DNA of 64,000 bases, taken from assembly GCA_036768485.1 (NCBI GenBank), contig JAVLUZ010000208.1:1179529-1243528 (forward strand), in the 5' to 3' direction. Both the position numbers and the translations under genes were made by a program. The DNA is from Mermis nigrescens. Taxonomy: Eukaryota > Nematoda > Enoplea > Mermithida > Mermithidae. Positions 11,985 to 22,800 of the stretch are shown here, in pieces (within the stretch, counting starts at the first letter, position 1; each line of letters starts with the position of its first letter). Under the pieces are notes generated by a model. It did no database searches, was not told where the DNA came from, and worked only from the letters and a program-made list of their open reading frames with translations.

Positions 11985-12096
11985 CATCTACCTAAGCATC
12001 TATACATCGACCTAAGCATCTATACATCGACCTAAGCATCTATACATCGACCTAAGCATCTATACATCGACCTAAGCATCTATACATTGACCTGAG
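11985..12096 (+). repeat. 20-bp tandem repeat, about 5 units
   Basis: Five nearly identical copies of CGACCTAAGCATCTATACAT, with diverged units at the edges (CTACCTAAG, TTGACCTGAG). A simple minisatellite just downstream of the retrotransposon tail. Confidence 0.9.
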
Positions 12097-13675
12097 CGGG
12101 AGCGACCTCGACCTAAGCAGCTTGAAACACCTTTTCAGATATACTAAGCCTAAGCCTAAGTATATTAGACGCAAAAACTTAGATTTTCCTATATCTTATC
12201 AAGTAAAACCGAAAAAACATGCAAAAAAATGAAATTTTTTCTAGAGTTTTTCAAAATTTCAAACAGCTTTCCGCGCCTTTTTTCTTGTTTCTCCTTCATT
12301 GCTATGCTTCCTTCCATAATTTCAGCCCATATTATTTATTTCTGACCAATGTGTAAGTCCTTGGATCGAGCCGTTTAATCGTCCCACCCAACACTCAAAT
12401 CGACAGTTGCCTGCAACTTTGCAAGTATGGCTCAGATTTTCACCAAATTTTTTTCCCGCGCTTCAATTTATCATGTTCTACCAATTTGGCGAAAAAATTT
12501 TTGGCGTTGTGTATTTGATTTGCTCCTTTTGTAAAAGTACCATATTCTTAACTTTAGCCCAGTTTCTGGACTACATTTTTGGCACTTGGAGTTTAGGGAG
12601 TGCATAAAATGTTTTTCAAAATTTCGCTAAAATTAGTAAATTATGGGTAAATCCAGGGTGCTAATCACGGAAATGCCAGTGGTTTAATATGAAAAGAATT
12701 ATTCCGGGTTCCGGAAAAATTATTCTTGTCATTCTATTGACTCGCATGTCCCGCTACTAATTCGTAAGTGTATCTATTATGTATCTTGTCATTTTGTATT
12801 TTATCAGTTGGTTCACTGATAATAAAATTTCTTTCTTTCTTCCTTTAATCATGAAAGTGTGGGAAATTGATGTCGCTGATAGTGATCGACCGGGGCCCCG
12901 GCAAAGCCCGGCCATTTTTCAGCATCCCAGGCCCCGGCCGGGGCAGGGTCAAAAAATGGCCGGGGCCGGGGAAAAATTTAGTGTAATTCGTGTTTTGCAC
13001 AGGCTGTGATACTGGCACTTATTTATCAATGAGCAAGTGTTAATTTTGAAAACTACTGATTAGACCATATGTATACTTATTTAGTCCTTGTTATAACTTT
13101 GCTACTGTGTATAAATGAGCTTTTACTGAATAGATGTTCGGGAAAATCTGCATGTTTTCGATTCCTCCACTTAACTCATTTAAACTAAATGCTACTTTTA
13201 ACTCATTCATTCATAGCTATGGCTGAAATATTTAGAGTTGACAAATACGTTCTATTTTTAGTTGGAAATTGTACGTTTTCAACAAACTATTTTTACAAAA
13301 ACACTTTTACATTTAATTGAATGGGAACCGCGTGCTTTAAAACGCGTTTCTTGTGTAATAGTTATTAGGACGGAGGTTAATAATAGGCGAATGTAAACTA
13401 AGCTGCAGAATTGCGTCCGATCCGATAAATTAAATATGTCTCAAATAGTTTTCTAAGGTCCAGAGTTGAGGGAGGGGTGAAATCCAAATCGAAATTGGAG
13501 GACCAGAAAATTAAGTGGTGGACTATTATTAACCGACTCTATTTTGTTGTACGAGCTTCTTGTGCTTGTACAAAGATCTCCGAAAAGGTCTTTGTATGAG
13601 CTAACAAATTTTTGTAGCTATATTATATAAATATATTTTTAAACATATGCATTTTCGCATACTATCAGTATGTGA

Positions 13676-14335
13676 CAGTGTTTTTTGTACAATGTACCTC
13701 TGTATATACGTGAACAAAGATGGTACCCAAAAGTCTTTGTACATTTTGTACCAGTGTTTTTTTGTACACGGTCCGTTTGTGCATGTACAAAGATGGTCCC
13801 CAAAAGTCTTTGTACATTTTGTACACACAAATTTCTGGTTACTATAATATGGTACAATAGCAATTTTAGTGTGGTAAAACAGGGTCTTTTGACTTTTGAT
13901 TGTATATTTTAGTTAATTTCTGGGTTTCTAACGCCAAAAATTACTAAAATTGTCTCAAAACGGCGCGAAGCCCCTAAAAATTTGACATTTTTCCATTCTA
14001 AATACAAACTTTGCCATTTTAAAGGTATATAGGACAGACAATTTTTCATATCGGAGCGAAGCGCCGAAAATTTTTTGGAATTTTACACCTTTTTACAGTT
14101 TTTATCTTCCCAAAAATCTTTGTACATGTACAAAGATAGTCCTGAAAAGTCTTTGTACATCGGGAAAAATCTTTGGCGAATACAAAAAAAACACTGTTTT
14201 GTACATGCAGGTTTTTGTATATTTTAATATCGTACAGTAACGATTTCAGTGTGGTAGAACTTAGTTTTTCGACCTTTAGTAGTGTATTTGGCTAATTTTT
14301 GGGTTTCTGAATATTTGACATTTTTCCATTTTTCC
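13676..14335 (-). mobile_element. Outer family-A MITE hosting a second copy
   Basis: It begins CAGTGTTTTTTGTAC at 13676, runs to 13751, is interrupted by 13752-14196, and resumes at 14197. The far end is lost where family-N sequence begins near 14335. Confidence 0.75.
13752..14196 (-). mobile_element. Inner family-A MITE, complete
   Basis: The ends are CAGTGTTTTTTTGTAC and GTATTC..AAAAAAAACACTG, giving a 15-bp inverted repeat CAGTGTTTTTTTGTA. The perfect 8-bp TSD is TTTTGTAC (13744-13751, 14197-14204). The target is the same family's own subterminal block. Confidence 0.93.
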
Positions 14336-15236
14336 ATTCTAAGCGCAGTGTTGCTTATTACAAGATTTAATTCGCATATTACAATTTATGTAATATTTCC
14401 GGTTTTGTAGTACATGTTGCTTTAGCTTTCCCAGTCGAGTTTTATGTGTGAATTCCATCAAAAGCTCATAAAAATTTCGGCACTTCGCGCCGAACTAATA
14501 TCATCAACTAAATTCAGGCCGAATTATCACATTTAGAAGGACGGTCTTTTTGTATTCGGCGAAGATTTTGGCTGATGTACAAAGACGTTTCAGGACCGTC
14601 TTTGTACTTGTACAAAGATTTTCGAAGAACGAAAACTGTACAAAGGTGTAGAATTCCTTATTGCAAATTCTACCATTTTAAAGATTTTCAGGGGGTAAGC
14701 GGCTGTAAAAATGGAGCCGCTTACCCCTCTTCCCCTGAAAATGGCCGAGAAATATACATGTGACAGGGGGTTTGGGCCATCCCCCATCCACGCTTTGAAG
14801 CCCCGAACTTCCTTGAAAGTCAGAAAATATTTGACCACCCTCCCCCATTTTTTGGCGAAAACCTGCGCTTTTTTGGCTATTTTCATGTGTTTTTACCATT
14901 TTTGATCTAGTCGCTAAACCCCTCCTTCTAAAAATGGCGAGGGACCCCTACACTAGATTTCCAGCCGTTACATGTATACTGAGGGACCCTCATAAAATTT
15001 TAAGCGATTACATGCATGTTTTATAGTGATAGTTTATCTATTTACTCTAGCTCACATTCTAAAATAATGTATCACTTCGTGAAATTCTAATAGTTAGGTA
15101 CACCTTTGCCATACTAAAAAATTAAGTTCAAAAAATTCAAATGGTTTTCACCAAAAATCGTCTGACAGTGACTTGTGTCTTGAACCCTGAGGGGGTAACC
15201 CCTCCCCTTATGGGAATGTGTGATGTCTCATTTATT
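14205..15236. repeat. Fragments of families A, N and D inside R2
   Basis: 14335-14540 matches 18870-19055 and 40010-40200 (family N). 14545-14690 is a partial family-A end. 14690-15236 carries D-type blocks with CCCC/AAAAATGGC and a family-N end (inverted relative to 17285). No coding region. Confidence 0.6.
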
Positions 15237-15239
15237 ACA

Positions 15240-15365
15240 TCCAATACCTATTGCATCCAATCGCTACAGCAGCAGTAACAGTAGCGAAGATTCAAATGAT
15301 ATAGAGTGTGCTAATAGCAGTGACATAGACTTTATTGATGATTCAGACAATGAAACACTGGACTA
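15240..15365 (+). pseudogene. Acidic coding-like remnant inside element R2
   Basis: An open stretch ends at the TAA at 15363-15365 and reads SSSNSSEDSNDIECANSSD followed by IDFIDDSDNETLD. The Ser/Asp-rich composition and clean stop look like a decayed C-terminal exon, perhaps of the R2-encoded protein. There is no recognisable domain, and the upstream part is replaced by another repeat at about 15230. Function unknown. Confidence 0.35.
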
Positions 15366-15593
15366 AATTTGTTTCTTGTGACATAAATAGTAATAAAACT
15401 TGATATGAAAAGGCGCACCTAACTTTGCGCTTGCCATTTACTACTGAATGGAGCAGTCGCTCATTATTTCTTTTCCTATGCCCACCCCAAGTATGTGTCA
15501 TGCAATAATATTTTCCTTGTCTGACCCCGGTCAGCCCCGGTACCGCCCCGGCCCCGGCCAAAAAAGTCGCCCCGGTCGATCACTAGTCGCTGA

Positions 15594-17280
15594 TCACGAA
15601 AATAATAGTGAAAAGAATCATTGGATTGTTGTCACCATTGTTTTAGGCTTAGTTATGTGCATTCTCATTGATGCCAGCGCATGGGCTAAGCCTGGGATAA
15701 ATAGGGCGAAAATTGTGGAGCGAGCGAAGCGAACGGAGCGATTTTAGCCCCATTTATGCCTTAGGCTTAACCAATGTCTGTGCACCAATCTGAATCCGCA
15801 AGCGATTGCTGTCGCTACAAATTGACAGAAGGTTAGCTCGTGAATGGTTTATTAACAACTCGTTAACTTCTCAAAATATTGGATCCTTGGTGCATTGGAT
15901 AATGTGTCTGTCTATGACACAAGAGGTCTCAGATTCGATCCCTGCTGAAAGAAACTTTCTAGAAACTTGTTTCTGCGGCAATATTCGGTTTTCTACTGGT
16001 GTTCCTGATGGTTAGAAATCCAGAAATTGCTGTTTAAAGAAGTTCCGAAAAATCACAAATAATGAAATTATTTCTCAAGCGCCTCCAGCGTGGTCCGGGG
16101 CAGATCCTTGGAAAATTTATGAAAAGAGCACTTCAATTTTGAATCGGAACGTTGAAATTTTCACAAAATCAGCCGAATCACGGCTGTGAATTAACCCTAA
16201 AAATGGTCAAAGTTCATCCGCCAATCTATAATCATCACAAAAAAATTGCTGTCACTCTTGGTTCTTGAACAAATCTCATTTTCTGTATAAGACCTGTGAA
16301 GAAAAGGAGAAATATGAATGCAAAATACGCTTTAGTTTGTATAAAGACTAAAAATGGAGTATTTAAACCGCGCGCGTGGACCAAATAGACTATGATTGCA
16401 ATTCTGAAATTCGGCGCGAAGCGCCGAAAATTTTTTTCCGATTTTTGGCTAAAAAAGCAACGGGTAAAGGAAACAATTGTTCACATATTCGATTTCGGTG
16501 TGGGGCACGTGCCCCTCTATCCACCCTAGATACGGGCCTGTTTGTGAGCAATCTATGTTTTGCAAAGAAAAACAACATGGAAAACAAGTAAGTAATTTGG
16601 CGCGAAACGCTGAAACATTTAGAATGTTCTCTAACTCATATTTCAGTGATTTAGCGGACAAAAACTTTCGATATTTTCACCCTTTGTAAGTATACAATGG
16701 TGCAGTTTCTAATGATAAGTAGTTTGGCAAAGTTGGTTGGCGCGAAGCATCCAAAAAATTATTTTTGCTGTCTTAAACACAATTTTGAATATAATCGTAG
16801 TTCTCGCTGTGAAATTTGAATAATGAATGAATAGTCCATAAAGATCTTTTAAGGATTTGGTGCCTATTTTATAATACAGGACGTCGTCGTAAGTCTTGCA
16901 TCGCTGTGCTAGAACATGAAGACGTCCTGTCATAAATGCACAAGGTTAGGGTCGACTGGGGGGATGAAATTCCGAAAATCCGAAACAGTAAATTTAATGC
17001 TCACGATTGTTTTGCTGTTCAAACGATCAAAATGGTCAAAATAGCGTATGAAAGGTTTTTTCATGGTAATGTCACATTTTAAAAGCATTTTTAGTCCATT
17101 TTGACTGCATTATATCTTTTTTAACACTAAAAGATGCAAAAATTGATCAATTATGCGTGCTTTTTGACTAGAAAGTACATAAAAATACTGGATTAATTTT
17201 GACATTTTTACTGTTTTTGACCTCGATAATAGTGCAGGAACGTCCCATCAGCTTAAAATCTCCGGACAGTACTTGTCCTT
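15594..17280. other. Intergenic, no gene identified
   Basis: It contains a strong imperfect hairpin at 15682-15773 and a repeat at about 16290-16400 matching about 5030-5160 (CTGTGAAGAA..TGCAAAATACGCTTT). Several GCGCGAAGCG palindromes (16411-16433, 16738) are also present. Short open frames show no recognisable protein. Confidence 0.6.
15682..15773. repeat. Imperfect inverted repeat / hairpin
   Basis: The arm GGGCTAAGCCTGGGATAAAT and its continuation (15682-15712) pair with ATTTTAGCCCCATTTATGCC and on (15741-15773), about 90% complementary. The intervening loop of about 28 nt is rich in GAGCGAGCGAAGCGAACGGA. Confidence 0.7.
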
Positions 17281-17284
17281 CTGA

Positions 17285-19330
17285 CTCTTCTGGGGGTCAC
17301 ACAATCCCATAGGGGTGAGGGAAAGTTGGTAATTTAATCCAACTTGCCAATCTCAGGGTCCAAGACTCAAGTCACTGTCAGACGATTTTTGGTGAAAACC
17401 TCATGAATTTTTTGAACTCAATTTTTACTGTGGCAAAAACGCACTTAACTAATAGAATTTCATGAAGTGATCCAGTATTTTTGAATGTAAGCAAGAGTAT
17501 ATATTTGGAAAAATTATCACTATAAAACATGCATGTAACAGCTCAGCATTTTAGGAGAGGGGGTCCTCGGCACACATGTAACGACTGGAAACTTCGGGTA
17601 GGGGTCCGTGGCCACTTTTAGAAGAAGGGGTAAGCGACTCCAATTTTAGGCCAAAAATGGCGAAAACACCTAAAAATAGCCAAAAAGCGCAAGTTTTCGC
17701 TAAAAATGGGAGGAGGGTGGTCAAAAATTTCCTGACTTCGGGGGGGTGGGAGCGAATAAGCGCGGGTGAGGGATCGCCCAAACCCCTGTTACATGTATGA
17801 TTCTCGGCGATTTTAAGGGGGTAAGAGACTCCGATTTTTGGCCAAAAGTGGCAAAAAGACATAAAAATAGCCAAAAAGCGCAAGTTTATGCCAGAAATTG
17901 GGGGAGGGGTCAAAATTTTCTGACTTGGGGGAGTGTGCAGAGGACGTCCAACCTTGGGTGGGGAATTCTCAAAGCCCATTGCCACACGTAGGGGGGGTAA
18001 ATGACCACCAATTTTTGGCCGAATATCGCAAAAAAGTCACCAATAAATGCAGGTTTTTGCCAAAAGTCGATTTTGGCTCGTGAATTCATTTTCGGAGCCA
18101 TCTTTATACAATGTTAAGATACTTTCTGGCACGGTTTCTTATTGTATTCGTCAAACGATTTTCCCCGATGTACAAAGACTTTTCAGAACCGTCTTTGTAC
18201 ATGCACAAAGATTTTCGGTATGTCAAAAATTGTAAAAAAAGGTCTAAAGTTCGCAAAATTTTCGGCGCGTCGCGCCGAAATGAGTTATATTTTTATATTG
18301 GCAGAAATTGCATTTCGGAAGGAAACATGTCAAATTTTTTAGCGCTTCGCGCCACTTTAAGACGATTTTTAGTGATATTTGCCCTCAGAGATCCAGAAAT
18401 TAACTAAAATACACTACCAAAAGTCGAACAGCTCTGTTTTTACGACACTAATATCGCTACTGTACCATATTATAGTACCGAAAAATTTGTACAAATTGTA
18501 CAAAGACTTTTGGGGACTATCTCTGCACATGTACGAACGGAACTTGTACAAAAAACTGCTTTCTGGGGCAAAGTGATAGTAATTTTAACGTTTTTAGAAT
18601 TATTTTTAGGGAAATTACAAAAATTATCTGCGCTTCGCGCCGAATATCGCTAATACTGTATAGCTTCAAGAAGGGGCATTTAACACTACAAGATCAATCT
18701 TTCTGTAATGTAGGCATCTTTGTGCAGATTCAAATATCTTTCGTATCTATTTCTACTGTTTTTAAAGATTTTATGAAAAAATAAGATTTATTTGATAACT
18801 TTGCACTTTTTTGCCGTTCAAAGATAAAATTGACTAATTTTTCTTGATGGTGCATTGGATTTATAAGCGCAGTGGTGCTCAATACAAGATCTAATCGGCC
18901 TATTACAAATTATGTAATATTTCTGATTTTGTAGTACAAATTATTTTAGCTTCCTCAGTCGAGTTTTATGTGTGAATTCCATCAAAAGCTCATAAAAATT
19001 TCAGCGCTTTGCGCCGAAATTTTTAACTAAATTCAGGCTGAATTATCACATTTAGGACTGCATGCGGGTCGCAGGTCACGCACTGATAGTATATAAAAAT
19101 GTGTATATTCAATTAGCTACAAAAATTTGTTCGCTCATACGAGTACAATGACTTTTCCAGAGATCTTCGTACATGCAGTAAGAAGCTCGTACGAAAAACA
19201 ATGTCGGCTAATACTGAACACAACTCAATTTACTGGTCTCCTATTTTGGGAATTAACCCCTCCCTCAACTCTGCACCTCGGGAAACTATGCAGGGGTAAT
19301 ATTCCCTCACCCCTATGTGCACGTGCGCGA
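17285..19330 (+). repeat. Family-N long repeat unit (about 1.6 kb without insertion)
   Basis: Inverted-looking ends CATAGGGGTGAGGG (about 17310) and CCCTCACCCCTATG (about 19305) bound a unit that recurs in the same order at about 38565-40760. It includes D-type blocks with AAAAATGGC spacers, GCGCTTCGCGCC palindromes and the family-A insertion at 18130-18558. It ends about 140 bp upstream of the first supported TAF2 exon. Confidence 0.7.
18130..18558 (+). mobile_element. Family-A MITE (hAT)
   Basis: The ends are CACGGTTTCTTATTG and ACAAAAAACTG, with perfect 8-bp TSD CTTTCTGG (18122-18129, 18559-18566). The paralogous repeat at about 39695-39715 (ATACTTTCTTGGACAAAGTG) lacks the insert and serves as the empty site. 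Confidence 0.92.
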
Positions 19331-19470
19331 CTTGTGTTGCATAGGCATCTCAATCCTTTAGAGATGTCAATATGCATGTTGTACATTTATTAGTAACGGG
19401 TCATATGTACGAATCAATGGATTCTATTTGATTTTTTGAGTACAAAATATTTATTTAATTTCGTTTACAG

Positions 19471-19554
19471 TACAAAATTTGGGAGAAACGACGTTCGTGT
19501 AAAAATTTGTATTTTACAATTTTAATTTTACCAATCGTTATTTTTCCGGACGCA
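19471..19554 (+). other. TAF2: Probable 5' UTR part of the first supported TAF2 exon
   Basis: The sequence follows a pyrimidine-rich acceptor ending in TTTACAG at 19470 and leads without a stop into the TAF2 ATG. This is inference from the splice signal only. The matching upstream exon and promoter were not located; the sequence before 19330 is repeat. Confidence 0.4.
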
Positions 19555-19840
19555 ATGCGAGTCGAACATCAAATTGCGATTGATACTCCGAGACCCTTTA
19601 AGCTTTTGCATCAAACTCTTTGTTTAAACAACATTGATTTCGAAACGGAGCGCATATTCGGCTATACGGAATTAATCGTGATTCCTCTTATTGCTAATTT
19701 GCGCTCAATGCGCTTAAATTGCTCAAAGCAATGCCATATTGATAGTGTAATCGTCCAGGATGGCATTGATGCTGCTTTTACTCACGACGATGTTTTCGCC
19801 TTGTTTCGGCATACGACTACAAAACTGATCGACGCGCAAG
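19555..19840 (+). CDS. TAF2: TAF2 coding exon 1 (residues 1-95)
   Basis: The only in-frame ATG before the conserved PRPFKLLHQ block is at 19555, and the nine residues ahead of that block fit the short N-terminus of known TAF2. The frame is open upstream to a TAA at 19456. A good acceptor (TTTCGTTTACAG, ending at 19470) suggests the exon starts at 19471 and that a further 5' UTR exon lies upstream. The donor is CAAG|GTGCGA at 19841. One base of a split GAC codon is left, which exon 2 completes (phase 1). Confidence 0.9.
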
Positions 19841-22800
19841 GTGCGAAACTTACATAGATTCCGTAGTCTATTTCGATTATGGTAATTCTTTATTGTAGGC
19901 ACTACCTACAAATCAGTGTGACCAGGCATGTGTAGGATGGAAGTTCTGGATATGAAGCGCCTTTTCGGGCCTTGAAACGGTGTATTTGTGTCGAAAACGT
20001 CATTTTTTCGGCTTTCTGACGATTCTTTAGCTTTCTTAGGCGTAAAAACATGAAAAACTTTGGAAAAATATTAAAAATTTGAATGTAGTATTTAACAAAA
20101 TACATATAAATGGGTTGTCAAAAGATAGTAGTATGTGCTGTCGAATTCGGATAATGCACACCCTTAGGGACCAAGGCCAAAGGTATGCATTATCCGAGTG
20201 TGTGCATTAACCGGAGTGTGCAATTTCCACGTAAATTGAAAAGAAATCTGTTTTCGCTTTAATACTATGGCAGAAGATCACAATGACGACGAATGCTGTA
20301 GCTTTTGTTTTGCACATGATAACATGATTTCAATAAATATCAGTCATTAACGTGTGCATTATCCGAAGTGTGCATTAAGCGTGTACACGTGCACACTGAT
20401 TTGTATGTTGTGGTCTTGTCAAGCGTGGGCATTACGCATTTTCCGAGTTTGCATTAACCGAGGTGTCTTACTATAATAATATATTGTTTTTTGCCAGGAC
20501 CATGTATGCTGGTGTGCATTAACTCGAAAAAGTGCATTAGCCGTGGTTTTGCATTATCTGAGATCGACTGTATATAGTGCGAACGCCAAAAATTTGGCTT
20601 TTGAGAAAACAGTTAGTTTGAAACGCTTAAAACGGCAGCTTATCTGCGAATCATTTGTACAATCGCTGATTCTCAGCGGTGAAAAAATTGTTAGGGGTTA
20701 AAATTTTTCTGTGGCATCGTGATTCTGCGTCCCCCAGGGGCCGGTTTTTGAATGAAGGGGCTAAGATAGCCCTGAAGCTAAAACACAAGAAATGGGCCTA
20801 CGTATTTTAGCCCCGGTTTCTGAATGAAGGGGCTAGCTAACTCGGGGATAAGTGACAAAAAATAGCCCTTGTACAATTAGCCCCAGGGCTAAATGTCTGT
20901 TGATTTTTAGCCCGTGTTCCTCAATGAGGGAGCTATCTTTTTCGGAGCTGAATATTAAAAGTTAGCCAGCCTTTTAAAATCAGGCCCTAATGTTGACTAG
21001 AACTATCTTATTGTATGGTACGTATTTCTGTAATGTTTAAAGTCTTGTTACAAGCGTTTCCGCAATTTCGAAGTTTAAGATGGATTTTCTGATCCGAATT
21101 TTGAATTAAGTAAAAATATACGTTCAGTGAAATTTGTGACAATTCACCATACTGAGATAATATTCCTTATGGACATCGGTTTTCCTGTGCACAATTAAGT
21201 AGTTGACGGTCTCTGTCACACTGAATTTTTAATAGACTGTAAGTTCCTTTTTCCTGTTGCCAAAAGTCCTAAAACATTTAAGGAAGGAAAAAATATCGAG
21301 AATTATTACAAAAGAGATGTGACATCGCGGTCTTTTGTATTCGGCAAAGATTTTCCCCGATGTACAGAGACTTTTCGGAACCGTCTTTGTACATGTACAA
21401 AGATTTTTGGGAAGACAGAAATTGCAAAAAAGGTCCAAAATTCGCAAAATATTTCGGCGCTTCTCGCCGAAATGAGTAATTGTGTGTTCTATATATCTTT
21501 ATACTGGCAGAAATTGCATTTCAAAAGGAAAAATGTCAAATTTTTGGCCCGCGCCGTTTTAAGACGATTTTTAGGGATTTTTGCCCGTAGATACCTAGCT
21601 AAAATACACTACCGAAGGTCAAAAAACTATGCTTTACCACACTTAAATCGCTACTATACTATATTACAGTACATACAATTTGCGCGTGCAAAATGTACAA
21701 AGACTTCTGGGGACCATATTTGTACATGTACAAACGGACCTTGCACAAAAAACACTGTGTAGCATATTTTTAAGAAATATTATACATAGCTAAGTTCTGG
21801 TTTAAGCTGCTGAAGCTCCGTAATACGCGATTTCAATATCAATTGAAGTTACAGAGAACAAAAACGGTGATGCGTCCTAGCATTTCAGTGAGAAAGAGTA
21901 AAAGTTAAGTATTTTATAAACCTCATTTCTTACTGTTACGTACATAACATATGGTACATTGAAATTTTTGCGTACTATAATATGGTACAGTAGCGATTTA
22001 AGTGTGGTAAAGCAGGGTTTTTCGATGCTTGGTAGTGTATTTTAGCTAATTTCTGGGTTTCTGACGCCGAAAATTACTAAAATTTGTCTCAAAACGGCGC
22101 GAAACGCCGAAAAATCTGACATTTTTCCATTCTAAGCGCGAATTCTCCCATTTTAAATATATATAGTACAAACAATTACTCCAAAATTATTCGGAATTTT
22201 ACACCTTTTTACAGTTTTTGTCTTCCCAAAAAATCTTTGTTACATGTACAAAGACGGTCCTGTGGAAATATCTTTGCCGAATACAAAAAACCGTGGTTTT
22301 CACTCAAATAAAAGCACTGGGGCTAACTTTTTTAGCTCTGGGGCTAGACATTCCCATGGCTAACTTACATTAAGAAACAGGGGCTAATTAGTTCAAGGGC
22401 TAACTTAGCCCCGGGGCAGGCACGTATCTCTGGGGATGATGGGTGGGTGGTTCGGACTACCATCCAAAATTCAGAAAAATCTGGAGAAACAGAACTTTTT
22501 AAACGTTATTTTGTGCTATTTCTTGGTCTTTTTGGGCTTAGTCCTCCCCAAAATATGGTGTTGGTCCCTCTAAAATAGGACGGCCAGCTACGTCCCTGCC
22601 CCTGGGCCAAGTAGTTTTGTAATATTCAGCCCCTTCATTTAGAAACCGGCCGCAGATCACGTAGAATTGCCTTGCTATTGTCTTTTAAATTTAGAGTTCG
22701 GTTTTATGTATTTTATTGAAGTATTTTGAGCTATGTAGGTTTTGTTTTTTCCAATCTTAGCCGGCTTATATCTAATAATGTCTCACCGCATGCGCTCAAG

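Larger units (their letters stand above)
12880..15585. mobile_element. hAT element R2, reiterated GGCCCCGG ends
   Basis: Inverted ends TAGTGATCGACCGGGG (12880) and CCCCGGTCGATCACTA (ending 15585) have a perfect 8-bp TSD GTCGCTGA (12872-12879, 15586-15593). Both ends contain CCGGCC/GGGGCC reiterations. The interior holds nested family-A MITEs, parts of the family-N repeat and the acidic remnant at 15240-15365. No transposase core is recognised. Confidence 0.9.
20735..22652. mobile_element. Element Q with GGGGCTAA subterminal repeats
   Basis: Inverted ends GGCCGGTTTTTGAATGAAGG (about 20740) and CCTTCATTTAGAAACCGGCC (about 22633-22652) each sit next to several (GGGGCTAA)-type units (20757-20990 and 22318-22410). 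It holds three nested insertions (21326-21757, about 21955-22295, 22417-22598). hAT-like architecture is suspected, but the TSD is not resolved. Confidence 0.65.

Noticed and set aside
11985..12096. CRISPR-like repeat array
   Set aside because: Contiguous 20-bp tandem units without spacers, in a eukaryotic genome; a minisatellite.
13601..13863. Small minus-strand frames reading TKCTKTFGDH and similar, seen at many places
   Set aside because: They are chance translations of the TTTGTACATGTACAAA blocks of family-A MITEs and recur wherever the MITE does, in several frames.
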